From the NCBI GenBank assembly GCA_947053545.1, contig CAMRSY010000001.1, positions 101,815 through 165,814 on the forward strand: a DNA stretch of 64,000 nucleotides, read 5' to 3'. This stretch comes from an uncultured Clostridia bacterium (GTDB lineage: Bacteria; Bacillota; Clostridia; Christensenellales; Borkfalkiaceae). The position numbers were made by a program, and so were the translations under genes. Position 1 is the first letter of the stretch. Each line of letters starts with the position of its first letter. Positions 34,576 to 43,696 of the stretch are shown one piece after another. Below the pieces are notes generated by a model that was given only the letters and a program-made list of their open reading frames with translations, was not told where the DNA came from and made no database searches.

Positions 34576-36566
34576 GAAAGAATACTGCCGTCGGGCAAAT
34601 CTTTTTCGGGCGACACTACCGACAGCGTACCGTCGGGCGCTTCGGCACAGACAATCATTCCCTCACTCAACAACCCCTTCATTTCGCGGGTCGGCAAATT
34701 GGTTACTACTATTACCTTTTTACCAACCATTTCTTCGGGAGTATAGTGCTTGGCTATACCGCTTAAAATAGACAGGGTTTTATTGCCCACCTTTACCGTT
34801 TCGTGCAGCAGTTTACTTTTTTTAACAGCCTCGCACGCGGTTACAAGCCCTACCTGCATACGAACTTTGGCAAAATCTTCTATAGTTATTTCAGCCACAT
34901 TTTCCTCCGCCTCTGCAGGCGCGGTTTCCGCTATCTGAGCTGCGGCAATTTGCTCAACCTTTTCCTTTATATCCTCGTAATTAACCCGCTCGAAAAGCGT
35001 TTTCGGCGCGTTAGTTACGGTATATTCGGGGGTCAATCCGAATTTATCCAAATATTCGTAGTCCCTTTCGGCAACTCCCAGTTCGTTAAGAACCGCATTG
35101 CAGGTTGAAGGCATAAAAGGCTTTAAAGTATTAGCCGCAATGGAAATAGCCTCTAAAAGATTGTATAAAACCTGCTGCAAACGGGGCTTGTTCGCCTCGT
35201 CTTTTGCAAGTATCCAGGGCGCGGTTTCGTCGATATATTTATTAGCGCGGCGCAAAAGCGTCCATATTTCATCAAGAGCGTCGGCTATTTTATACGAATC
35301 CATTTTCGCCGCCACTTTCTGCTTTAATCCTTCGGCAACGGCTTTGAGTTCGCAATCTTCTTTTTCCGCAACATCACCGCCTTTTACTCTTCCGCCGAAG
35401 TACTTGTTCGTCATAGAAACCGAACGTTTGACAAGGTTGCCAAAAACGTTTGCAAGGTCGGAATTAACCCTTTCGCATACAAGTTCCCACGTTATTATTC
35501 CGTCCGAATTGTAAGGCATTTCATGCAGTATGAAATAGCGCACCGCGTCTACACCGAACACCGAAACCAGATCGTCGGCGTAAATTACGTTGCCCTTCGA
35601 CTTTGACATTTTGTCGCCGCCCTGCAACAGCCACGTGTGTCCGAATACGGTTTTAGGCAAAGGCTGACCGAGAGCCATTAAAAATATAGGCCAGTAAATG
35701 GTATGAAACCTTATTATATCCTTACCTACCACGTGCACGTCTGCGGGCCAGAAACTTTTGTATTGCCCGGCACTGTTGTCCACGTCGTAGCCAATCCCCG
35801 TTATATAATTCGTAAGCGCGTCAAGCCAAACGTATACCACGTGGCGGCTGTCGAAATTTACGGGCACGCCCCACTTAAACGACGTGCGTGAAACGCATAA
35901 GTCCTGCAGTTTGGTTTTCAGCTCGCCCGACTCCGCCGCGGCTAAAAGTTCGCCGTCGCTTTTACCTATAAATTCGTCGGCAAGAAGAAAATTGTTAAAC
36001 ATCTCGTTTCTTCTTGCTATGGGCTGAATAAATTCGGGATGGGTTAAAATGTGCTTTACAAGCCTTTCCGCATATTTGCCCATTTTAAAGAAATACGCTT
36101 CTTCTCTGGCGGACTTAACCTCTCTGCCGCAATCCGGACACTTGCCGTCGACAAGCTGGCTTTCCGTCCAGAAACTTTCGCAGGGGTTACAGTACAGCCC
36201 TTCATACGACGACTTGTAAACGTCGCCGCTTTTATACAGCTTTTCAAAAATTTTAGCTACCTGCGCTTCGTGCTCCGGGTCGGTGGTGCGGATAAATTTA
36301 TCGTAAGAAACGTTCATTAAATCCCATATCGATTTAACAACCACCGCCACTTCGTCGACAAACTGCCTGGGCGTTTTGCCCTTTTCCGCCGCTTTCAGTT
36401 CAACTTTCTGTCCGTGCTCGTCGGTGCCTGTCTGATAAAAAACGTTATATCCCTGCATACGTTTAAAGCGCGCAAGCGCGTCGCATAAAACCGCTTCATA
36501 TGTGTTGCCGATATGCGGTTTGCCAGACGTATATGTTATTGCCGAAGTAATATAATAGTTTTTCAT
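34572..36566 (-). CDS. metG: Methionyl-tRNA synthetase
   Basis: Class I synthetase of 664 residues. HIGH is GKPHIGNTYEAVL, KMSKS is GGDKMSKSKGN, and the zinc knuckle has CNPCESFW and CPDCGRE. The C-terminal ~110 residues are a tRNA-binding OB-fold (IEDFAKVRMQVGLV, LSILSGIAKHYTPEEMVGK) that serves for dimerisation. First gene of the metG-tatD pair. Confidence 0.97.
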   Translation of the reverse strand: MKNYYITSAITYTSGKPHIGNTYEAVLCDALARFKRMQGYNVFYQTGTDEHGQKVELKAAEKGKTPRQFVDEVAVVVKSIWDLMNVSYDKFIRTTDPEHEAQVAKIFEKLYKSGDVYKSSYEGLYCNPCESFWTESQLVDGKCPDCGREVKSAREEAYFFKMGKYAERLVKHILTHPEFIQPIARRNEMFNNFLLADEFIGKSDGELLAAAESGELKTKLQDLCVSRTSFKWGVPVNFDSRHVVYVWLDALTNYITGIGYDVDNSAGQYKSFWPADVHVVGKDIIRFHTIYWPIFLMALGQPLPKTVFGHTWLLQGGDKMSKSKGNVIYADDLVSVFGVDAVRYFILHEMPYNSDGIITWELVCERVNSDLANVFGNLVKRSVSMTNKYFGGRVKGGDVAEKEDCELKAVAEGLKQKVAAKMDSYKIADALDEIWTLLRRANKYIDETAPWILAKDEANKPRLQQVLYNLLEAISIAANTLKPFMPSTCNAVLNELGVAERDYEYLDKFGLTPEYTVTNAPKTLFERVNYEDIKEKVEQIAAAQIAETAPAEAEENVAEITIEDFAKVRMQVGLVTACEAVKKSKLLHETVKVGNKTLSILSGIAKHYTPEEMVGKKVIVVTNLPTREMKGLLSEGMIVCAEAPDGTLSVVSPEKDLPDGSILS

Positions 36567-36668
36567 AATAATTCCTTACCTGTTTTTTCCATAAAAATAT
36601 ACCACAACTACCGCAAAAAGTAAATTGATTTAAAGAATATTAACAGGCGCGTAAAAATAATATTAGAT

Positions 36669-37253
36669 ATGAACCTTATTTTTACCGCGGTATTTGCACT
36701 GTCGGCTGTAGTAATGCTTATCAACGCGCCGTCGGATTTTTTGCCCGCAATGCTTGACGGCGGACTTAACGCCGCAAAATGCTGTCTGACACTGTTTTGT
36801 ATTTACATTGTCTGGATGGGCATTTCAGCCGTAGCGGAGGACTGCCGCCTAACTCAAAAAGCGGCTAAACTTTTGTACAGACCTTGCAAAAAACTTTTTA
36901 AAACAGAAAACTCCGCCGCAATAGAAAGCATTTCCATGAATCTTTCCTGCAATTTATTAGGAATTGGCGGAGCGGCTACTCCGTACGGAGTAAAGGCGGT
37001 AAACGCGCTTGAAAAAGACGGTAACGAATTTGCTCAAAATCTGTTATTTATTATAAACGCCACCTCCGTTCAACTTATCCCCACCACTGTTATAACTCTT
37101 AGGGCGGCGGCAGGAAGCGCCGCCGCCCACGATATAGCGTTACCTTCCTTGATAGCCACAGCAGTTTCAACGTTTACAGGCGTTGCGCTTTATATTTTAG
37201 TTTCGAAAATCAAATTCAAAAGGGCGGTAAAGCGCAAAAAATGCAGTACGTAA
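36669..37253 (+). CDS. spmA: Spore maturation protein A
   Basis: 194 residues with several membrane helices, a nucleoside-recognition (Gate) domain protein. The motif MNLSCNLLGIGGAATPYGVKA is diagnostic of SpmA. In Bacillus, SpmA and SpmB are needed for spore-core dehydration and, in Clostridium, heat resistance. It overlaps spmB by 13 bp. Confidence 0.93.
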   Translation: MNLIFTAVFALSAVVMLINAPSDFLPAMLDGGLNAAKCCLTLFCIYIVWMGISAVAEDCRLTQKAAKLLYRPCKKLFKTENSAAIESISMNLSCNLLGIGGAATPYGVKAVNALEKDGNEFAQNLLFIINATSVQLIPTTVITLRAAAGSAAAHDIALPSLIATAVSTFTGVALYILVSKIKFKRAVKRKKCST

Positions 37254-37744
37254 TACCCGCGGTTTTTATACTTGTTTTCATCGTTGCGGCATTTAAACGG
37301 GTAAATGTTTTTTCGTCGTTTTCGCGCGGGGCGGGAGAGGCGGTAAAATTCGTTTTTTCGCTTCTTCCCCTTCTTGCCTGTACTTTTATTATGTGCGAGC
37401 TGTTCGAACGTTCGCATTTATCCGATGCGCTTTCAAAAGCGCTTTCACCCGCATTATCGTTTTTTGGCGTTCCTTCCGAACTTTCAAAACTTATTCTCAT
37501 AAAGCCGTTTTCCGGCAGCGGCTCGCTTGCGTATCTTTCACGCATAATAAGCGATTACGGCGCCGACAGCTATATCGGGCGTTGCGCCTGCGTGCTTTAC
37601 GGCTCCAGTGAAACCGTATTTTACATTTCGGTTGTTTACTTTGCAAAATGTAAAAACAAGCGCCGCATTTTACCTATTATAGTTATTCTTGCCGCAACAT
37701 TAATTTCAACAATAACGGCCTGTCTTTTGTGCCGAATAATGTAA
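37241..37744 (+). CDS. spmB: Spore maturation protein B
   Basis: 167 residues, polytopic. IKPFSGSGSLAYLSRI and CACVLYGSSETVFYISVVYF are SpmB hallmarks. It works with SpmA; the 13-bp overlap suggests translational coupling. Confidence 0.93.
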   Translation: MQYVIPAVFILVFIVAAFKRVNVFSSFSRGAGEAVKFVFSLLPLLACTFIMCELFERSHLSDALSKALSPALSFFGVPSELSKLILIKPFSGSGSLAYLSRIISDYGADSYIGRCACVLYGSSETVFYISVVYFAKCKNKRRILPIIVILAATLISTITACLLCRIM

Positions 37745-37859
37745 TTATTGGGCGTTTGTTCGTTTTATTCAGCGCTAAAAATGAAAATTTGATAAAAATT
37801 CACACAATTTGTGGTTAGATATATAAAAAATATTTTCACAAAAAAATTTATTCTAAGGT

Positions 37860-37992
37860 TTTACTTTTTTATATAATTAAGTATAATTATTAATGTAAAC
37901 GATATATTTCGTTACATAAATTGTTCATTCATTTTCCCCCTTATCATACGGAAGCGTTGTTGGCTTTAAAGTCGGCAGCGCTTCTGTTTTTA
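37860..37992 (+). ncRNA. Candidate small RNA with a C-rich seed
   Basis: The spmB-to-cysteine-desulfurase gap (about 309 bp) contains no gene but a complete transcription unit: TTTACT-16-TATAAT (37860-37887), then a small imperfect hairpin TGTAAaCGA/TCGTTACA (37894-37916), a likely unpaired TTTTCCCCCTTATC (C-run 37936-37940), and a strong 14-bp terminator stem with G-U pairs (37951-37964 with 37971-37984) followed by a T-tract. The layout is that of Firmicutes base-pairing sRNAs that target GGGGG-type Shine-Dalgarno sites. Reading frames here are very short. Identity not established. Confidence 0.45.
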
Positions 37993-38007
37993 TATTTAAA
38001 CAATTAT

Positions 38008-38038
38008 GCCCGACCGCATTAATAAATTGCGGTCGGGC
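38008..38038 (-). terminator. Terminator of the cysteine desulfurase gene
   Basis: An 11-bp perfect stem (38008-38018 with 38028-38038). The T-tract is weak in this direction. Confidence 0.6.
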
Positions 38039-38053
38039 TGAACGTTTTATTAT

Positions 38054-39196
38054 TCAATTTTTTCCGTTTGCTTTTCTAATACTTTCAACAACGCCGCAAA
38101 GCGTATTCAACGTTTGCTCAACCTCGTTTTCTGTATTGCTCTTTCCGAACGTAAACCTCACCGCCGACTTAACCCTTTCGTCAGGCAACCCCATAGCCTC
38201 AAGCACGTGCGAGCGGGTTACCGCGCCCGACGAACACGCCGAACCAGTAGATACCGCAATTCCGTTTAAATCTAAAGCAAACGCAATCTGTTCGCCCGTA
38301 CAGCCGTCGAAAGACAAGTTCGCATTAGAAGGCAACCTTTCCGTTCCTCTGCCGTTTAAATGCGTTCCTTCTACTTTTCTAAGCGCCCCTTCAACAAACT
38401 TATCGCGTAGCGCCGCAATGCGCTTATTGTTGTAATCAGCGCTTTCAACCGCCTTTTCCAATGCGCGCGCACACCCCACTGCTCCCGCAACAAAAGTTGT
38501 TCCGCCGCGCAGCCCCTTTTCCTGTGAACCGCCGGAAAGCAACCTATGAAAACGCTGATTGCCCCGCATATATAGCCCGCCGAAGCCCTTTGGACCATAA
38601 AATTTATGGGCTGAAAAGCCTATTCCGTCGGCAGGAAAATCGGCAAAATTCAGCACTCCCGCCGTCTGCACGCAGTCGCAGTAAAAAAACACGCCGCGCT
38701 GCTTACACACGTCGTATATTTCGCTTACGGGCTGAATTATGCCCGTTTCGTTATTAGCCGACATAACGCCGGCAAAAACCGTATCGGGGCGGATAGCCGC
38801 TGCTATATCGCGCGCGTTTACCGCTCCGTAAATATCGGGCTTTACGTAATCCACAGTAAATCCGAACCGTTTCATATCCTCGGCGGAAGAAATCAGCGCG
38901 GGGTGCTCGATAGCGGAAAGCACTATATGCCTGCCCTTTTCATAGTTGGCGGCGCACACGCCCTTAAGCGCGGTGTTGCACGATTCGGTTCCGCCCGCCG
39001 TAAAATAAACCGAACCCGACGGCACGCCTACAATATCAGCAATTTTATCGCGGGCGGACAAAACGGCGTTTGCCGCCCGACGCCCGAAAGCGTGCTGGCT
39101 TGAAGGATTGCCGTAAATTTCGGTTAAGTACGGCATCATAGCCTTAAGCACGTCGCCGTCTAAAGGTGTAGTCGCCGCATGGTCGAGATATATCAT
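38054..39196 (-). CDS. Cysteine desulfurase (NifS/IscS family)
   Basis: 380-residue PLP enzyme that takes sulfur from cysteine for Fe-S clusters, thiolated tRNA or other uses. The PLP lysine is in SAHKFYGPKG, and the active-site cysteine is in STGSACSSGAV. The start MIYLDHAATTPLDGDVL is typical. The gene overlaps the upstream membrane protein by 4 bp. No iscU, thiI or mnmA was seen nearby, so the acceptor cannot be named. Confidence 0.93.
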   Translation of the reverse strand: MIYLDHAATTPLDGDVLKAMMPYLTEIYGNPSSQHAFGRRAANAVLSARDKIADIVGVPSGSVYFTAGGTESCNTALKGVCAANYEKGRHIVLSAIEHPALISSAEDMKRFGFTVDYVKPDIYGAVNARDIAAAIRPDTVFAGVMSANNETGIIQPVSEIYDVCKQRGVFFYCDCVQTAGVLNFADFPADGIGFSAHKFYGPKGFGGLYMRGNQRFHRLLSGGSQEKGLRGGTTFVAGAVGCARALEKAVESADYNNKRIAALRDKFVEGALRKVEGTHLNGRGTERLPSNANLSFDGCTGEQIAFALDLNGIAVSTGSACSSGAVTRSHVLEAMGLPDERVKSAVRFTFGKSNTENEVEQTLNTLCGVVESIRKANGKN

Positions 39197-40107
39197 TTTT
39201 CGCCTTTGAGTGCGGAATATACCGCAATTAACGCCTTTAACCTGTTCTGTTCGACAAGCAGTTCTCTCCCCAAACGGGTCGTTGTATTGCGCTTGTTAAG
39301 CCACACTCTGCGGCAAGCGCCGATAAAGAAACGGGCGGCAACGGCAAGCGCCAGCACAAATAAAACTGCCAATCCCGCAAACACGCACGTAATTATCAAA
39401 TACCTGTTTGTGGGCACGCTGTGAATCAACGTTGAGTAATACGCCGACAGTGCCGTAAACGTTACAAAAACCGCCAACAGGGCGCAGAATATGAACAGCG
39501 TAATATTTCTGTCGCGTTCAAAGCGAACTGCGCGTTCGGCTTTATTTTCTTCGTTTTGTTTATTCATAGAAGAAACTGCCGCACGGGATTTTGCTATTTC
39601 CTCTTCCAGCAAAGGAGCCGCGACGTTTAAACATTTTGCCTTCGTTTCAGGCGACGTGTATTCGGCAAGCTTGTCCGCGCTCTCCGCCGCAGAAACTATT
39701 TGCGAATAATCGGTAAAATTTCGCGTATAAGCCTGCAGCTTCAGCGCCTGTATTTCACCGTTTTCGCCGTCCAACTCCTCGGCGCCATCCAAAAACTCTA
39801 AAGCGGTAGCGTACCTGTAAAGCAAAATATCGTTTTTTGCCTTCTCCAAAAGCTCATCTGTTTTTCTTTTGCGTTCGGCGGCTTCCGCCTCCTCCCTAGC
39901 GCGCTTTTCTTCAAGCTGTTCAGGCGTGAGCCCTTCGCTGTACGCCTCTTCCCCGAACGCGTCGGGAGCGGCAAACATAACCTCCTCTATTTCGGCAGGG
40001 TCTTCCTCGGCGCCGCCCAACACAATAAGCTCTTCTTCGCCGTCGGCGTTTATTTTTATCCTGTATTTTTTATCTTTATCCGTATCAATCAATCTCTCTT
40101 CCGCCAT
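39193..40107 (-). CDS. Hypothetical membrane protein with charged N-terminal half
   Basis: 304 residues. The N-terminal half is very acidic and then Glu/Arg/Lys-rich with coiled-coil character (about 55-90) and TPR-like helices. Two membrane helices lie at about residues 205-230 and 240-265. The start ATG at 40107 has AAGGAG 7 nt upstream and is preferred over a longer reading to 40128. It overlaps the end of ispE by 23 bp and the start of the cysteine desulfurase by 4 bp. Function unknown. Confidence 0.7.
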   Translation of the reverse strand: MAEERLIDTDKDKKYRIKINADGEEELIVLGGAEEDPAEIEEVMFAAPDAFGEEAYSEGLTPEQLEEKRAREEAEAAERKRKTDELLEKAKNDILLYRYATALEFLDGAEELDGENGEIQALKLQAYTRNFTDYSQIVSAAESADKLAEYTSPETKAKCLNVAAPLLEEEIAKSRAAVSSMNKQNEENKAERAVRFERDRNITLFIFCALLAVFVTFTALSAYYSTLIHSVPTNRYLIITCVFAGLAVLFVLALAVAARFFIGACRRVWLNKRNTTTRLGRELLVEQNRLKALIAVYSALKGEK

Positions 40108-40972
40108 CTTTCTTCTCCTTGACCGCAAGCACGGTCTTTGTTGCTATAAATTTATTTTTCCCGCGGTACCGGCTACGTGCATACTGCAAAAACTGGTCGT
40201 TTTCAAACACGGCAAATACTGCGGAACCCGAACCTGTCATATTTACCCCAAGCGGGTCGAATGCTTTCAACTGTTGTATACATTCGCTTACTCCGCAGTT
40301 AAGCTGCTCGGCGGCTTTCGTAAGCCCGTTTGAAAGGCATTTGCATAATAACCGCTTATCGCCGGAAACAACAGCCGATTCGGCTAAACCGCTTGTGAAT
40401 ATTTCTTTAGGAAAACTGTCGCATATGCGGTAACACTGCGCGCTGGAAACGCCGCCCTGCGGCACCAGTATTCCGACGTCGAGTTTTAAACTACTGTTAA
40501 GCTTTTTAACTGTTTCGCCGCGTCCGCCAAGCCGCGCCCAACCGCCGGTAAGCATATAACCGCAGTCGCTGCCCAAACCGTCGGCCAGTTCTTTCAACGC
40601 GCCGAAATCGTCCGTTTCGTACAGCCTTGCCATGGCGTTTAAAACACCCGCCGCGTCGGCGGAAGAACCGCCCAACCCCGCGCCTATAGGTATATTTTTC
40701 CAAACCGTTATATCCGCCCCGCAGGTTGCAAACTTTTCAACAAACGCTTCGGCCGCCTTAGCCGCGTTATTATACTCGTACGGAATATTTTCGCTACCCT
40801 CGCCGTGCATAGTTACGGTAACATTTTTATCTTTGCGCTTTTTTGCCGTAATAACGTCGCAAATATCCACGCTTGCAACCACGCTGTCAACCGTATGAAA
40901 CCGCCCCTGTATCCCCGTAATATCTAAAGTTAAATTAATTTTGGCATACGATTTTACGCGCACATAATTCAT
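40085..40972 (-). CDS. ispE: 4-diphosphocytidyl-2-C-methyl-D-erythritol kinase
   Basis: GHMP kinase of the MEP isoprenoid pathway; phosphorylates CDP-ME. 295 residues. The signature reads PIGAGLGGSSADAAG, and the start YAKINLTLDI and GSGSAVFAVF are typical. The start is taken at ATG 40972 (MNYVRVKSYAKINL). It is part of the veg-sipL-ispE neighbourhood. Confidence 0.95.
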   Translation of the reverse strand: MNYVRVKSYAKINLTLDITGIQGRFHTVDSVVASVDICDVITAKKRKDKNVTVTMHGEGSENIPYEYNNAAKAAEAFVEKFATCGADITVWKNIPIGAGLGGSSADAAGVLNAMARLYETDDFGALKELADGLGSDCGYMLTGGWARLGGRGETVKKLNSSLKLDVGILVPQGGVSSAQCYRICDSFPKEIFTSGLAESAVVSGDKRLLCKCLSNGLTKAAEQLNCGVSECIQQLKAFDPLGVNMTGSGSAVFAVFENDQFLQYARSRYRGKNKFIATKTVLAVKEKKDGGREID

Positions 40973-41022
40973 AGTACGATTATAACACACCGCCGCCGCG
41001 TTTTCAATAATAATACGGCAAA

Positions 41023-41060
41023 AAATTATGCGCGCCAGTGTTTTTAAACACAGGCGCGCA
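41023..41060 (-). terminator. Terminator of sipL-like gene
   Basis: A strong stem TGCGCGCC...GGCGCGCA (41029-41036 with 41053-41060), extended by GTGTTT/AAACAC, with a T-run on the minus strand. Confidence 0.85.
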
Positions 41061-41081
41061 CCGAATGAGTATCGATTAAAT

Positions 41082-42572
41082 TTAAAGAACTTTTCTTCCC
41101 CTGTAAACTATTATTCTTTCCTTGCCCGTTAAGGGAAACTGCAGTTCGGAATTGCAAGCCGAAACGTCGGCAGGGGATTTATTCAGCTTTTTGGCTATAT
41201 CCCACAAACCGTCGCCTGCGGAAGGCAAAAACACCGAAACCGCGCAATCGTTAATTTCCACAGCCTCGCCTTCTTCGATTTGCGAAAGATATTTAATGTT
41301 ATTTTCATCGCAGACCGTAGCGCATATTTTAAGCGTAGCTTCCGCTTCCGCCTCGCCTTCGGCTTTAAGCCTAACGCTCACACCGCAAACCGCCACGTCT
41401 TTATAAACCTTCTGCCCCGCTTCACACACGCCGTTTAACGCAACCGAAAACGGCAAGTTAACCTCGGTGGATTTCAATTCGCCGCCTTGCTCGTATATAA
41501 GCACCGTATTTACCGCGCCTTCCACGCAGCCCGCCTCTTCATTAAACAAGCATTCAGCCTGAGGGAGAGCAGCGGCAAGAAACTTGCAATCGTATGTAAG
41601 TTTACTTTTTGTTGCCGCCAGTCCGGAAACGCGCTCGGAATACACTTTTATGTCAGCGCAGCAAGGCACGCTTTCTTCCGCAAAAGTCAGTGCTACCGCG
41701 TTCGTATCAGAAAAGGCGTCTACGGCAACCTCTTCGCCATGCTCGTCAGCAAACCATCCGCTTACCGACAGATTGCACACGAAATTAATCTGACATTTGC
41801 CCCTGTCCTCGTTCACGTTGGCGGTAACGTTTAAATCTGTTATTTCAGCCGTCGCGGCAGCCATATGTCCCGCGGACGCGTCGTCGCAGGGAACGGTGCA
41901 CTTAAAAGGTATAACTCTTTCAAGGCAGACGGGATTTTGCTCGCGCATGGCAAAAAGGGAAAGATAAATTTCACCGCTCGTTTGAACTTCACCGGTTCCG
42001 CACGAAGAAGATAAAACGACCGCCTTAGCGCAGGGAATCAAAACGTCTACCACGCTGTCCGCATCGAAATCGTCCTCCACTTCGCTTTCGCCCGAAAAGG
42101 TTACCACCGAGGCAAATTTAACGTTTTCCGTTTTAACAAACGCGCCTTCCGCTCCGTTTATAAACGTACGCTCGTTGCGGGAATATACGTTGATATCCGC
42201 CGAAATAATGGCGGCGATAACAAATGAAGAGCCCTCGCGTTTAACCGTGGTTTTATCACACGCAAGTCTGCAAACGCCGTTTTGAGCGGGCGCAAGGCAG
42301 TCGTCGTCGGCAAAATGCGAAAATTCTGCGCCCTTCTGCATACGGCACAGTTTTCCGCCCTCGTCGCAATATACTATGGTTAATATAAGTTTACCGCCGT
42401 AATTAACCCGCCCCGACGACACCTCGCACGAGACGACGGAAACCTGCGGATATACGGCGATTACCTCGGTTATTTCGCTTGACTGCGGAAATCGGCACTC
42501 GACAACGCTTTGGCTTTCGATGCGCTTTAAAAGTTTATTACAGCCCTCTTGATTCTGAATCGGTTTCAACAT
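41082..42572 (-). CDS. sipL: DUF3794 and LysM protein, SipL-like coat assembly factor
   Basis: 496 residues. DUF3794 (SPOCS) repeats in the N-terminal and middle parts (for example CRFPQSSEITEVIAVYPQVS), and a C-terminal LysM domain (AGDGLWDIAKKLNKSPADVSACN, read in parts). This is the architecture of SipL of Clostridioides difficile, which binds SpoIVA and anchors the spore coat to the forespore. It lies between veg and ispE as in other Clostridia. An alternative is a generic SpoVID-type protein. Confidence 0.82.
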   Translation of the reverse strand: MLKPIQNQEGCNKLLKRIESQSVVECRFPQSSEITEVIAVYPQVSVVSCEVSSGRVNYGGKLILTIVYCDEGGKLCRMQKGAEFSHFADDDCLAPAQNGVCRLACDKTTVKREGSSFVIAAIISADINVYSRNERTFINGAEGAFVKTENVKFASVVTFSGESEVEDDFDADSVVDVLIPCAKAVVLSSSCGTGEVQTSGEIYLSLFAMREQNPVCLERVIPFKCTVPCDDASAGHMAAATAEITDLNVTANVNEDRGKCQINFVCNLSVSGWFADEHGEEVAVDAFSDTNAVALTFAEESVPCCADIKVYSERVSGLAATKSKLTYDCKFLAAALPQAECLFNEEAGCVEGAVNTVLIYEQGGELKSTEVNLPFSVALNGVCEAGQKVYKDVAVCGVSVRLKAEGEAEAEATLKICATVCDENNIKYLSQIEEGEAVEINDCAVSVFLPSAGDGLWDIAKKLNKSPADVSACNSELQFPLTGKERIIVYRGRKVL

Positions 42573-42622
42573 ATCATTGCTCCTTTTTGGTTACAAGGTA
42601 TAATATGTTTACCGAAAAAATT

Positions 42623-42874
42623 TTATGCCCCTTTTTCGTCCAAAGTTATAAACACTTTTCCGCACAGTATTTCCGAATAGGAATATGCGGTTTTGCCCAG
42701 AAAATTTTTATCGGCAGGCTCTACCGTAAATATAGAGGAATATATTCCTGAAAGGGTTGCGGGGAAGGTTACAAACTTGTTGCGCCCCAGATTCAGCTTT
42801 ACGTTAACCGCTTTTTTATAACATTCCTGAATATTGCGCTTTATGGTGTTTATTGTTATTTCGGGTTTAATCAT
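42623..42874 (-). CDS. veg: Veg family protein
   Basis: 83 residues, the small DUF1021 protein encoded next to ispE/rsmA in Firmicutes and linked to biofilm control in Bacillus. The segment with GRNKFVTFPATLSGIYSSIF and then AYSYSEILCGKV matches the conserved strand pattern. The start could be ATG 42874 (GGGGA 11 nt upstream) or 42892 (no site). Highly divergent but the context agrees. Confidence 0.78.
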   Translation of the reverse strand: MIKPEITINTIKRNIQECYKKAVNVKLNLGRNKFVTFPATLSGIYSSIFTVEPADKNFLGKTAYSYSEILCGKVFITLDEKGA

Positions 42875-42968
42875 ATTTCCATTTTTCCCCATTTGCGCTC
42901 TTTTTATTCATTTGCCGCCATTAAGCATATACGCTTTCGGATAACCCGAAATTTTACTGTCATGCAGT

Positions 42969-42992
42969 AAAAAAAGGAGGCTTGCGCCTCCC
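42969..42992 (-). terminator. Terminator of the acidic zinc-ribbon gene
   Basis: A GGGAGGC/GCCTCC stem with a 4-nt loop (42976-42991) and a seven-base T-run on the minus strand. Confidence 0.85.
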
Positions 42993-43002
42993 TTAAATAT
43001 TT

Positions 43003-43488
43003 TTAAAATAAATCGTCGTCATCATCCTCGTCATCGTCGTCATCATCGTCCTCGAGGTCATCTAACGAATCCATATCATCATCAAAGAAATCGTCCTCTT
43101 CTTCGGCGTATTCCTCGTCGTCCTCTTCAACCTCGGCAAGCTCTTCCGCGAGTTCGTCCTCGTCCAGCGATAAATCCTCGTTTTCGTCTCCGATATAGTT
43201 TTTCCACTCTTCGTCGCCCGCTTCGTCTTCCTGCAAATCGTCCTCGTATTCAGCCTGTTTTCTGCACGCTTCGCACATAGTTTCGCCGAAACGCATATTA
43301 TTTACGCCGCAAACGGGGCAAAGTTCCGCAGCTTCGCTTTCAAGCTCGGCTTCAAGTTCCTCGTCCTCCAAATCGGCAAACTGCAATTTGCTGCCCTTCA
43401 TTTCGGCTATACATACGTCGCAATATTCCTGTTTGCCTTCTAATATGAAATTAAGTTCGCACCTTGGACATTTAATATATTTTGCCAT
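43003..43488 (-). CDS. Zinc-ribbon protein with a long polyacidic tail
   Basis: 161 residues. Two CxxC pairs form each of two zinc ribbons: CPRC with CDVC (about residues 8-29) and CPVC with CEAC (about 56-76). The remaining half is almost all Asp and Glu, ending in a poly-Asp run before a final Leu-Phe. The ATG at 43488 has AAGGGG 9 nt upstream; a longer reading to 43551 runs through that site. The tail recalls the acidic tail of the RNA polymerase delta subunit, but the folded part is different. Function unknown. Confidence 0.75.
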   Translation of the reverse strand: MAKYIKCPRCELNFILEGKQEYCDVCIAEMKGSKLQFADLEDEELEAELESEAAELCPVCGVNNMRFGETMCEACRKQAEYEDDLQEDEAGDEEWKNYIGDENEDLSLDEDELAEELAEVEEDDEEYAEEEDDFFDDDMDSLDDLEDDDDDDDEDDDDDLF

Positions 43489-43632
43489 ATAAATTCCCCT
43501 TGACCGAACGGCGGACCGCCGTTTTAAAATACTATTATTTGCTTGTAACATTATATTAGCATTTAAAAAGTTTGTAAACTGTTTTAATAAATTATTTTAG
43601 CGTTTTTTATAAAAATATTTACGCAAATTAAC

Positions 43633-43669
43633 AAAAAATCGGACAAGCCGAAAATTTCAGCCTGCCCGC
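43633..43669 (-). terminator. Terminator of the propeller lipoprotein gene
   Basis: An 11-bp stem with G-U pairs (43640-43650 with 43659-43669) followed by a T-run on the minus strand. Confidence 0.8.
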
Positions 43670-43696
43670 TTTTATATTTGATATATTTCTTTTGAT

